From positions 46,174 to 110,173 of the forward strand of contig DASVOE010000137.1 of the NCBI GenBank assembly GCA_036383515.1: a stretch of DNA of 64,000 nucleotides, in the 5' to 3' direction. This DNA is from CADEDV01 sp036383515 (GTDB lineage Bacteria > Bacteroidota > Bacteroidia > Chitinophagales > Chitinophagaceae). Below are positions 1-7,722 of this stretch, piece after piece. Under the pieces are notes generated by a model, which worked only from the letters and a program-made list of their open reading frames with translations, had not been told where the DNA came from and did not search any database. Both the position numbers and the translations under genes were made by a program. Positions within the stretch are counted from its first letter, which is position 1. Every line of letters starts with the position of its first letter.

Positions 1-241
1 GATTCCTTCCATTCCAAAGTGATTGTGGATCGGTAATATCAAACAATCCACCGCGATGATCGATAGTCAATGAATCCGGTGTATAGGTTTGCAATTTTAG
101 AGCATCAGCACCTGATTCGGCAGCGGCCTTTACAATTGCCATGGCTTTATCTACAGACTTATTATGATTACCGCTCATTTCAGCAATAATGAATGGCTTA
201 AATCCTATTCCGATTTGCCTGTGATTGATCGTAAAACTCAT
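1..241 (-). CDS. pseI: Pseudaminic acid synthase PseI, N-terminal part (3' end outside window)
   Basis: The first 80 codons are visible, starting MSFTINHRQIGIG and running off the left edge. The segment FIIAEMSGNHNKSVDKA and the following GADALKLQTYTPDSLTID are typical of the N-acetylneuraminate/pseudaminate synthase (NeuB/PseI) family, which condenses phosphoenolpyruvate with an amino sugar. In PseI the substrate is 2,4-diacetamido-2,4,6-trideoxy-L-altrose. The ATG overlaps the stop of the PseG-PseH gene by 4 bases (ATGA), so translation is probably coupled. The preceding pseB, pseC and pseG/H genes favour PseI over NeuB. Only the N-terminal barrel is in view, so the C-terminal SAF domain cannot be checked. 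Confidence 0.88.
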   Translation of the reverse strand, partial: MSFTINHRQIGIGFKPFIIAEMSGNHNKSVDKAMAIVKAAAESGADALKLQTYTPDSLTIDHRGGLFDITDPQSLWNGRN

Positions 242-1668
242 TTTATCTCCATATAATATTTAAAAGAGGCCGGGTATTCCGTAGCCACTAGTTTATTAAA
301 CCGAAGCTTTTCAAAACTTTTACAGGAAGCAATATTAGTTTCTTTTACAAACCCAACCACTGTTCTTATGGCAGAATTTTCCTGCGTTAAATGGCGAATG
401 CTCCCAGCCAGTATCCATACACCCAGGCTTTTTCCTCTTTCCGCAGGGCTGATGGAATAACTTAGTATCGCCTCTGATTCCTTAACATCAAACCGTATCT
501 GGGCTACAGCTTTATTTTCATTTTCGAATATGTAGTAATAGGATGCTGTATTGTTTATCTTTTTAGTAAACCATTCAAGATGTGTATCATAGGGAATAGG
601 CTGGTTGCTGAACGACATTTCCCTGGCGATAGGATCATTGGCCCACTGAAAAACGATATCTGTATCCTGTTCATTTGCTTTCCTTATACTACAGTGTTTA
701 ATAAAAGACAGCCCATCCAAGAGTTTACATAAACGGGTGTGAGATTGCCCGTCAAAAAAAAACTTTTGATTGCGAAGCAACTCCTCTTCATTCACCTTTT
801 CATCTGCTACCTGTTCAAAATCCAGCGCCAGCCGATGATGCAAAAAATATTCCTTTACCTTTTGCTGGTTATCAGCGATCTGGTACAGGTAAGCAATACC
901 ACCAATATGTAAGTACTCATAACTAACCGTACTGGGTGATAAAACTGCATATTTACACCGGGCCATAATTTTCGCTACCCCTGCTGGCTGCAGGTTTTGA
1001 TAAAGATGAATATTTTTGTCACGGATAAACTGCTCCAGCTCTTCCCTATACCGGTACCCGCTTCCCACTATTACAGTAACCCGGTCAAACCGATGCATAG
1101 GAAGTGATTCAACAATTTTTAGTGTATGATTACCGGGATCAGCACCGCCCAGGCAAACCAGGAGATCTTTCTTATTTTTCCAATCAGGCTTATACTCTAA
1201 AAAAACTTTATTCACCAGGGCATAAGCCACTCCCAGGAAAAAAACAGTAGAAACCACAGATTGGTAATCGCCAATATGGATCCCACCAATATGATTGATC
1301 ACGGCATCAGCTTCGTACTTGCCGTTGTGAATATCATCAATGCAAATAATTGCTGCTTTGGTGGACGCTTTCAACGCTTGCTGGTATGCACCGGTAAAAT
1401 GATACCCATCCAAAACGATGATATCACCGGAAGATATTCCGGAACTTAATAATGCAATTTCTTCTTTTAACGAGATACCCGCTTTTAAAGAAATGACACT
1501 ATCCACGGAAGCAAGTATATCGTTCTCTAATTCCTTTGCCGGTTCTTTAATTATAAATGCTGTTGTGAAGCGGCCTTTTATAACCTGCGCCAGCGCACAG
1601 CTACGATAAACATGACCCAGGCCAATTAAAGAACTGCCATCTGCCCTGAAAAGAATTTTTGTTTTCAT
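238..1668 (-). CDS. pseG: PseG-PseH fusion: UDP-sugar hydrolase plus sugar N-acetyltransferase
   Basis: This 476-residue protein joins two steps of CMP-pseudaminate synthesis. Residues 1 to about 325 resemble PseG, the UDP-2,4-diacetamido-2,4,6-trideoxy-beta-L-altropyranose hydrolase; the GLGHVYRS stretch carries the expected catalytic His at residue 19, and VCLGGADPGN is a GT-B-like nucleotide-binding loop. From about residue 326 (CSIRKANEQDTD) to the end it is a GNAT fold like PseH, which acetylates the 4-amino group before PseG acts. The fused order is therefore the reverse of the reaction order. In Campylobacter and Helicobacter the two are separate proteins. The gene lies 24 bases downstream of pseC and overlaps pseI. 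PseG assignment is strong; PseH is inferred from fold and context. Confidence 0.88.
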   Translation of the reverse strand: MKTKILFRADGSSLIGLGHVYRSCALAQVIKGRFTTAFIIKEPAKELENDILASVDSVISLKAGISLKEEIALLSSGISSGDIIVLDGYHFTGAYQQALKASTKAAIICIDDIHNGKYEADAVINHIGGIHIGDYQSVVSTVFFLGVAYALVNKVFLEYKPDWKNKKDLLVCLGGADPGNHTLKIVESLPMHRFDRVTVIVGSGYRYREELEQFIRDKNIHLYQNLQPAGVAKIMARCKYAVLSPSTVSYEYLHIGGIAYLYQIADNQQKVKEYFLHHRLALDFEQVADEKVNEEELLRNQKFFFDGQSHTRLCKLLDGLSFIKHCSIRKANEQDTDIVFQWANDPIAREMSFSNQPIPYDTHLEWFTKKINNTASYYYIFENENKAVAQIRFDVKESEAILSYSISPAERGKSLGVWILAGSIRHLTQENSAIRTVVGFVKETNIASCKSFEKLRFNKLVATEYPASFKYYMEIK

Positions 1669-1692
1669 TGTAAAGCTGACCGTAACAGATTT

Positions 1693-2844
1693 CTATAAAA
1701 AAGAAAGCACTGTATCAATAACATATTGCTGTTCTTCCTTTTTTAATGACGGGTACATTGGCAGGCTTAAGCATCTTCCATAATACTTTTCAGACACGGG
1801 GAAATCACCTTTCTTCCAACCAAACTGGCGGTAATAAGGCATCAGGTGAACGGGTATATAATGCACCTGTGAATAGATATTGTGTTCACGAAGATGATCA
1901 TACAGTTCTTTTCTTTTTTCTACCTGCACCACATACAGGTGAAAAGCATGACCATCGTCATAGAAGGGTGTTTGCACCGGTGATCCTTCAAATGCAGAAG
2001 TGTAAGCAGCTGCAATTTCTTTACGTCTGGCCAACCCGGCTTCTGCCCTCCCGAGTTGAACTACACCCAATGCTGCTAATATATCTGGCATGCGATAATT
2101 GTAACCTAATTCCTGCAATTCCATATACCAGCCTCCATGATTCTCGAGCATTCGCTCGGGATCTTTAGTTATCCCATGTGTACGCAAAGCAGTTAATCGC
2201 TTGTATATCTTCTCATCATTGGTGGTGATCATGCCACCTTCACCGGTTGCAATATGCTTTACCGGGTGAAATGAAAAAATAGCCTGCGAAGCAAATTGAC
2301 CATTTCCGCAATATTGTTTTTTGTTCTTTGAATCTGTAAAATATCCGCCCGGTGCATGACAGGCATCCTCAATGATCCATGCTCCATATTTATCTGTGAT
2401 CGAACGAAGATATTCAAGATTGACGGGGTTGCCGGCAAAATCAACTGATACTACTCCTTTGATGGTTTTATCTTTTTTGAACAGATCTTCTACCTGGTTC
2501 AGATCAATAGTATAACTGTCTTTATCAATATCCACAAATAACACTTCACCCCCGCAATAACGAACACAATTGGCCGAAGCAGAAAAAGTGATCGGTGTTG
2601 TAATAACCTTATCACCGGTTTTCATATTATTGGCCATAGCGGACAGATGCAACGCCCCCGTTCCATTGGATACAGCCACTGCATATTTACACCCGATATA
2701 ATCCGCAAACAACCTTTCAAACTCAGCTATCTTAGGACCCTGGGTAAGATAATCAGATTGCAGCGTTTGAATAACGGCAGCAATATCTTCTTCTCCTATA
2801 AATTGCCTTCCATACGGAATGCTATGAACTATGCCTGCTTTCAT
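1693..2844 (-). CDS. pseC: UDP-4-amino-4,6-dideoxy-N-acetyl-beta-L-altrosamine transaminase PseC
   Basis: This is a 383-residue PLP-dependent aminotransferase of the DegT/DnrJ/EryC1 family, which transfers an amino group from glutamate to the 4-keto sugar made by PseB. The Schiff-base lysine is in FSFHPVKHIATGEGG, and SNGTGALHL near the N-terminus is the usual phosphate-binding segment. IIEDACHAPGG contains the Asp that contacts the PLP ring nitrogen. The length fits the family. The start codon overlaps the pseB stop by one base (TAATG). The pseB neighbour makes PseC more likely than other sugar aminotransferases of the same family. Confidence 0.9.
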   Translation of the reverse strand: MKAGIVHSIPYGRQFIGEEDIAAVIQTLQSDYLTQGPKIAEFERLFADYIGCKYAVAVSNGTGALHLSAMANNMKTGDKVITTPITFSASANCVRYCGGEVLFVDIDKDSYTIDLNQVEDLFKKDKTIKGVVSVDFAGNPVNLEYLRSITDKYGAWIIEDACHAPGGYFTDSKNKKQYCGNGQFASQAIFSFHPVKHIATGEGGMITTNDEKIYKRLTALRTHGITKDPERMLENHGGWYMELQELGYNYRMPDILAALGVVQLGRAEAGLARRKEIAAAYTSAFEGSPVQTPFYDDGHAFHLYVVQVEKRKELYDHLREHNIYSQVHYIPVHLMPYYRQFGWKKGDFPVSEKYYGRCLSLPMYPSLKKEEQQYVIDTVLSFL

Positions 2845-3860
2845 TATTTGAAATTTGGATCTACGTGTACCCGAATAAGATTCCTGATATCCTCTACGTT
2901 CAGGAATTGCTCGTTATCACCTGAATTATAATTAAACCCCGGTGTTACTTTTTTAGCATTGAACCGCTGAATAAACTCTTCTAACTTCCAGTCGTGTTTT
3001 TGGGGCAATATCACATAATATTTTCCGAGATCGTAGGTATTAAAAGAATCGGAACTGGTGATCATTTCTTCATGGATTTTTTCACCCGGACGAATACCCA
3101 CAATAGTTTGTTTACCCCCCGGAATAATAGCTTCCGCGACATCAGTGATCTTATAAGAAGGTATTTTCGGAACAAATAATTCACCCCCCCAGGCTGTTTC
3201 CAGCGCATGCAATACCATCTCCACCCCTTCTGTAAGTGAAATGTTGAAGCGGGTCATATTAGGATCGGTAATTGGTAATTCCCCCGCTTTCCTCTTACTC
3301 ATAAAGTAAGGTATTACCGAACCGTTGGAGCCCATCACATTTCCATACCGCACAACAGAAAAAACGATTTTTTTACTCCCTTTAATATTATTGGCAGCAA
3401 TAAAAAGTTTATCCGACGTTAGTTTAGTAGCACCATACAGATTGATAGGTGCACAAGCCTTATCAGTAGAAAGAGCCACCACATTTTCGATTTCACTTTC
3501 AAGAGCGGCCCTGATTACGTTCTCCGCACCCCCAATATTTGTTTTTACACATTCATCCGGGTTATATTCGGCTATATGCACATGCTTCATAGCAGCAGCA
3601 TGAATAACATAATCAATTCCCTTAAAAGCCCTTCTCAATCTGTCCTGGTCTCTGACATCTCCGATAAAAAAACGGATCTGCGGGTATTTTGCCTCCGGGT
3701 ATTCAAACGCCATTTGAAATTGCTTTTGCTCATCCCTGGAATAAATAACAAGCCGCTTGATATCCGGCCATCTTTCCAAAACCGTTTTGGTAAAAGCTTT
3801 ACCAAATGATCCCGTACCACCGGTAATTAAAATGGATTTGTCATTCAGATCTAAATTCAT
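2844..3860 (-). CDS. pseB: UDP-N-acetylglucosamine 4,6-dehydratase (inverting) PseB
   Basis: This 338-residue short-chain dehydrogenase starts pseudaminic acid synthesis by turning UDP-GlcNAc into the 4-keto-6-deoxy-L-arabino sugar. The NAD(P)-binding loop is ITGGTGSFGKAF near residue 13. STDKACAPINLYGATK carries the Lys and Tyr that act in the FlaA1/PseB subfamily, and the SDR YxxxK follows. Length matches FlaA1/PseB enzymes rather than the longer membrane-bound WbpM/CapD type. It is followed directly by pseC with a one-base overlap and preceded by rmlA with a 55-base gap, so it lies inside the operon. Confidence 0.92.
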   Translation of the reverse strand: MNLDLNDKSILITGGTGSFGKAFTKTVLERWPDIKRLVIYSRDEQKQFQMAFEYPEAKYPQIRFFIGDVRDQDRLRRAFKGIDYVIHAAAMKHVHIAEYNPDECVKTNIGGAENVIRAALESEIENVVALSTDKACAPINLYGATKLTSDKLFIAANNIKGSKKIVFSVVRYGNVMGSNGSVIPYFMSKRKAGELPITDPNMTRFNISLTEGVEMVLHALETAWGGELFVPKIPSYKITDVAEAIIPGGKQTIVGIRPGEKIHEEMITSSDSFNTYDLGKYYVILPQKHDWKLEEFIQRFNAKKVTPGFNYNSGDNEQFLNVEDIRNLIRVHVDPNFK

Positions 3861-3915
3861 TCTTGAATATTTATGATATAATTTCTTTTCAGATAGCTAT
3901 CTTTTCTTAAAATAT

Positions 3916-4776
3916 TTATTTTATCAGTCCTTCCAGGTATTTTCCATAACCACTTTTAATAAGTTGGACAGATAATTCCTTTAATTGCTCCTTATTAATA
4001 AACCCGTTGCGGTAAGCCACTTCTTCAATACAACCGATCTTGGTTCCCTGTCTTTTTTCTATCACTCTTACAAATTCGCTGGCATCACTGAGCGATTCAA
4101 AAGTACCCGTGTCCAGCCAGGCAGTACCCCGATCGAGCACCGACACTTTTAATTTGCCCTTGTTAAAATATATTTTATTTACATCAGTAATTTCATATTC
4201 ACCTCTGGCAGAGGGTTTAAGTTCCCTGGCAATTGTCAATACATCGTTATCATAAAAATATAGCCCCGGTACGGCAAAGTTGGATTTTGGCTTCGCCGGT
4301 TTTTCTTCAATACTTATAGCATTCATTGCATCATCAAATTCAACCACACCATAACGTTCAGGGTCGCTTACCCTATAAGCAAATACATAACCGCCTTCTA
4401 CATGGGCCAGAGTTTTCAACTGCGTACCCAAACCAGTACCATGAAAAATATTATCCCCTAATATCAAAGCCACTTTATCATTGCCAACAAATGAACTCCC
4501 GATCACAAAAGCCTGGGCCAGTCCATTAGGCACTTTCTGTACCGCATACTCAAACTTGCATCCTATACGGCTACCATCACCCAGTAGTCGTTTGAAAGAA
4601 TCATTATCCTCAGGTGTTGTAATAATCAATATTTCCCGGATACCAGCCATCATTAGGGTAGATAGTGGATAATAGATCATGGGTTTATCGTAAATAGGCA
4701 TCAACTGCTTACTGATAGCCTGGGTTATTGGATATAACCGGGTGCCAGATCCGCCGGCAAGTATAATACCCTTCAT
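3916..4776 (-). CDS. rfbA: Glucose-1-phosphate thymidylyltransferase RmlA
   Basis: This 286-residue enzyme makes dTDP-glucose from dTTP and glucose-1-phosphate. The N-terminal GGSGTRLYPIT followed by SKQLMPIYDKPMIYYPLS is the classic nucleotidyltransferase signature, and ALILGDNIFHG is the metal-binding segment. The length agrees with RmlA. It sits in the operon with rmlB (two genes upstream), but no rmlC or rmlD is in the window. The dTDP-4-keto-6-deoxyglucose made here may therefore feed an amino- or deoxy-sugar other than rhamnose, or rmlCD may lie elsewhere. Confidence 0.95.
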   Translation of the reverse strand: MKGIILAGGSGTRLYPITQAISKQLMPIYDKPMIYYPLSTLMMAGIREILIITTPEDNDSFKRLLGDGSRIGCKFEYAVQKVPNGLAQAFVIGSSFVGNDKVALILGDNIFHGTGLGTQLKTLAHVEGGYVFAYRVSDPERYGVVEFDDAMNAISIEEKPAKPKSNFAVPGLYFYDNDVLTIARELKPSARGEYEITDVNKIYFNKGKLKVSVLDRGTAWLDTGTFESLSDASEFVRVIEKRQGTKIGCIEEVAYRNGFINKEQLKELSVQLIKSGYGKYLEGLIK

Positions 4777-4784
4777 ATAAAAAC

Positions 4785-5663
4785 TTAAATTAGTTTCAGG
4801 TATTCAGCCTGTTCTCTGCTGCAAAACAGGTAGTTAAAAAAATCGCTTTTACCAATTGTTGCGGTTTGTCTTATACCTGTATGCTCATCAATATTAAAAT
4901 ATAGATAGTTTACCGGCGCGACCAGTTTTGATACTTTGGCAGCAATTTCATCATCTAATATTTCAATAAGAAGTGCAGGCCTGAATCGTTCCAGGTAAGG
5001 ACCAAAACCTTCAAGCACTTCTGGCTCATGAGTCTCTACATCTATTTTCATCAGGTCGATACCAGAGATATTGTTTGTTTCAATAAATGTCTTTAAGGTT
5101 ACTACCTCTATATCTACCTGTTTTGCTTTTTCGGGTTGGGGTTGAAAATTCTTGTTTACAGAAGCCTGGTAAGTATGGTCTGCTTCAATATCAAAAATCA
5201 CAGCCTTGCCATCATAATTAGATAAAGCTTTATCACAGGTAGTAATAGGATAGTTATTAAGTTCTTTATTAGCTACAAGTTTTTTATACACTCTTGCTAC
5301 GGGTTCAAAAGCATACACTTTTGCAGCAGGGTTGAGAGAAGAAGATACCAAAGAAAAGACACCTGTATTAGCACCCACATCAAATATGACATTGGATCGT
5401 TTTGTAAGAGCCATCCATACTCGCATTGAATGTTTTTCCCAACCATCTTCAATACCTTCCCAGAAAATCTCATTTTCTACCTGGTACCCGTGATGCATTA
5501 TCTTAAATGAATGTTGTTTGTCAATAGCGACTTTAAATACGCCTTTAAAATAGAGGTGTTTATAAAGCGGTTCTTTCAAACGAAAAGTAGCCCGGGTAAT
5601 AGTAAAGAGTTGTTTCTTAAAAGGGATTACATTAAAAACGCCTTTAAGCAGTTTTTTTATCAT
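4785..5663 (-). CDS. FkbM-family methyltransferase
   Basis: This 292-residue protein carries a SAM-binding loop, VIFDVGANTGVFSLVSS, followed by KVYAFEPVARVYKKL, which is the Methyltransf_21 (FkbM) pattern. GIDLMKIDVETHEPEVLEGF is the second conserved block of the family. Such enzymes often O-methylate sugars in polysaccharide clusters, and its position between rmlB and rmlA supports a role in decorating the glycan. The acceptor cannot be told from sequence. The N-terminal 60 residues are basic and hydrophobic but show no clear signal peptide. Confidence 0.8.
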   Translation of the reverse strand: MIKKLLKGVFNVIPFKKQLFTITRATFRLKEPLYKHLYFKGVFKVAIDKQHSFKIMHHGYQVENEIFWEGIEDGWEKHSMRVWMALTKRSNVIFDVGANTGVFSLVSSSLNPAAKVYAFEPVARVYKKLVANKELNNYPITTCDKALSNYDGKAVIFDIEADHTYQASVNKNFQPQPEKAKQVDIEVVTLKTFIETNNISGIDLMKIDVETHEPEVLEGFGPYLERFRPALLIEILDDEIAAKVSKLVAPVNYLYFNIDEHTGIRQTATIGKSDFFNYLFCSREQAEYLKLI

Positions 5664-5683
5664 ATAAAAAAAGAGTATTAAAA

Positions 5684-5715
5684 ATTAATGATGGATGATA
5701 TATCGCATCATTAAT
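5684..5715. repeat. 10-bp inverted repeat between rmlB and fkbM-like gene
   Basis: ATTAATGATG (5684-5693) and its exact reverse complement (5706-5715) flank a 12-base loop. The right arm overlaps the rmlB stop codon. It has no strong GC stem and no clean T-run, so it is more likely an mRNA hairpin within the operon than a terminator. Confidence 0.4.
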
Positions 5716-6763
5716 CATGATATTGTTGTTTATAGTATTGCTGATATTCACCGGTGGTAACATGTTTTAACCATTCCTGGTTTTCCAGGTACCAATTAAT
5801 AGTTTGGCTAAGTCCTTCTTCAAATGTTACGCTGGGCTTCCACCCAAGTTCATTATTTATTTTGCTGGCATCAATAGCATAGCGTCTGTCATGCCCCGGA
5901 CGATCTTTTACATAAATGATCAGTTGCTCGCTGGTGCCAGCAGGATTACCTAGTTTTTCATCCATTAATTTACACAGTAACTTTACAAGATCAATATTTT
6001 TCCATTCGTTAAAACCGCCAATAGCATAAGTATCGCCGGTTTTCCCCTGGTGAAATACAAGATCAATAGCTCTTGCATGATCTTTTACAAATAACCAGTC
6101 CCTTGTATATTGACCATCCCCATACACCGGCAATGGCTTTTTCTCCATCACATTATTAATAAATAAAGGAATTAGTTTCTCCGGGAAATGATAGGGTCCG
6201 TAATTATTGGAGCAATTCGTTACTACTACGGGTAACTCGTATGTATCATGATAAGCTCTTACAAAATGATCACTCGAGGCTTTGGATGCACTATAAGGAG
6301 AATGCGGATCGTAAGCGGTAGTTTCAGTAAAAAAACCTGTATCACCTAAAGCACCAAAGACTTCATCAGTGGATACATGATGAAAACGCTTACCATCCAT
6401 TTTATCCTTCCAGTAATGTTTGGCTGTGTTGAGAAGGTTTACCGTGCCGATAATATTGGTATAAACAAAATCAAGGGGAGATAGTATCGAACGGTCCACA
6501 TGACTTTCAGCAGCGAGGTGGATAATGCCGTCAGGTTGATGCAAAACAAAGATCCTTTCAAGACTGTCTGCATCCAAGATGTTTGATTTCTCAAAAAAAT
6601 AATTGGGAGCATTTTCAATATCCCGCAGGTTTTCGAGATTACCAGCATAGGTTAAGGCATCCAGGTTAATAATTTTATATTCCGGGTACTTTGTAACAAA
6701 CAACCGGATCACATGAGAACCGATAAAGCCGGCACCTCCCGTAATGATGATTGTTCTCTTCAT
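5711..6763 (-). CDS. rfbB: dTDP-glucose 4,6-dehydratase RmlB
   Basis: This 350-residue extended SDR turns dTDP-glucose into dTDP-4-keto-6-deoxyglucose. The NAD-binding loop is ITGGAGFIGSHV at the N-terminus. STDEVFGAL carries the catalytic Asp-Glu pair of the RmlB family, and YSASKASSDH is the YxxxK motif. LNLDALTYAGNL-type residues (INLDALTYAGNLENL) are diagnostic of RmlB. It overlaps the upstream epimerase gene by four bases (start 6763, epimerase stop at 6760). Confidence 0.95.
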   Translation of the reverse strand: MKRTIIITGGAGFIGSHVIRLFVTKYPEYKIINLDALTYAGNLENLRDIENAPNYFFEKSNILDADSLERIFVLHQPDGIIHLAAESHVDRSILSPLDFVYTNIIGTVNLLNTAKHYWKDKMDGKRFHHVSTDEVFGALGDTGFFTETTAYDPHSPYSASKASSDHFVRAYHDTYELPVVVTNCSNNYGPYHFPEKLIPLFINNVMEKKPLPVYGDGQYTRDWLFVKDHARAIDLVFHQGKTGDTYAIGGFNEWKNIDLVKLLCKLMDEKLGNPAGTSEQLIIYVKDRPGHDRRYAIDASKINNELGWKPSVTFEEGLSQTINWYLENQEWLKHVTTGEYQQYYKQQYHD

Positions 6764-7722
6764 GAAACTAAGTTTCTGTTTTTAATATACCACTGCAATG
6801 TCATCTTAAGTCCCTCTTCCACACTGATAGCCGGGTCATATCCCAATAAATTTTTCGCTTTTGATATATCAGCCAGACTATGTTTTACATCACCTTTTCT
6901 TTCTGGTCCGTACGCAGGCTGCAAGGAGCTTTCTGCTTCTTTTCGCAATGCTTCGAACAATGCATTTAAAGAAGTCTGCTCACCACAGGCGATATTATAG
7001 ACCTGGTTAACCGCTTCTTTATTTTCTGTAAACAGAGATAGAATGTTAGCCTGAACCGCATTATTTACAAAAGTAAAATCGCGGCTGTGTTGACCATCTC
7101 CATTAATAGTAGGAGCCTGGTCTTTTAATATCGCCTGAGCAAATAGGGGTATTACAGCTGCGTAGGGGCCGGCCAGGTTTTGTTTAGGACCAAATATGTT
7201 AAAATAGCGCAAGCCGATAAATTCAATCCCGTATAAACTAGCATACACCTGTGCATACAATTCATTGACAAATTTGGTGACAGCATAGGGGGAAAGCGGC
7301 TTACCGATCTGGTCTTCTACTTTAGGTAAACCCGGGTGATCCCCATAAGTAGAAGAACTGGCGGCATATACAACACGCCGTATTTTTTTTTCTTTAGCGG
7401 CAGTAAATATATTGAGCGTACCGGTGATGTTTACCTCATTGGTAGTAAGCGGATCATTGATAGACCTGGGAACGGAGCCCAGCGCAGCCTGGTGCGAAAT
7501 AGTGTCTATGTCTTTACAAGCCTGCAGGCAGGTTTCATAATTTCTTATATCTCCCTCGATGAACCGGAATCTTTCATTTCCAATAAATGATTCAATATTT
7601 TGAACAGATCCCGTAGCCAAGTTGTCTAATACACTTACAAAATGGACCCTTTCATCCTGTAATAGCTTCTCAACAAGGTTGGATCCGATAAAACCGGCAC
7701 CTCCAGTAATAAGAATACGCAT
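6760..7722 (-). CDS. NAD-dependent sugar epimerase (extended SDR, WbpP/GalE-like)
   Basis: This 320-residue extended SDR has the glycine-rich loop ITGGAGFIGSNLVEKL, the segment YAASSSTYGDHPGLP and a YAVTKFVNELY active-site YxxxK. These fit the group containing UDP-GlcNAc 4-epimerases such as WbpP/Gne. A UDP-N-acetylhexosamine 4-epimerase role is plausible but not proven; UDP-glucose epimerase or a related decarboxylase is possible. The start overlaps the wzc stop by one base (TAATG), so it is translationally coupled to the export genes. Confidence 0.8.
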   Translation of the reverse strand: MRILITGGAGFIGSNLVEKLLQDERVHFVSVLDNLATGSVQNIESFIGNERFRFIEGDIRNYETCLQACKDIDTISHQAALGSVPRSINDPLTTNEVNITGTLNIFTAAKEKKIRRVVYAASSSTYGDHPGLPKVEDQIGKPLSPYAVTKFVNELYAQVYASLYGIEFIGLRYFNIFGPKQNLAGPYAAVIPLFAQAILKDQAPTINGDGQHSRDFTFVNNAVQANILSLFTENKEAVNQVYNIACGEQTSLNALFEALRKEAESSLQPAYGPERKGDVKHSLADISKAKNLLGYDPAISVEEGLKMTLQWYIKNRNLVS

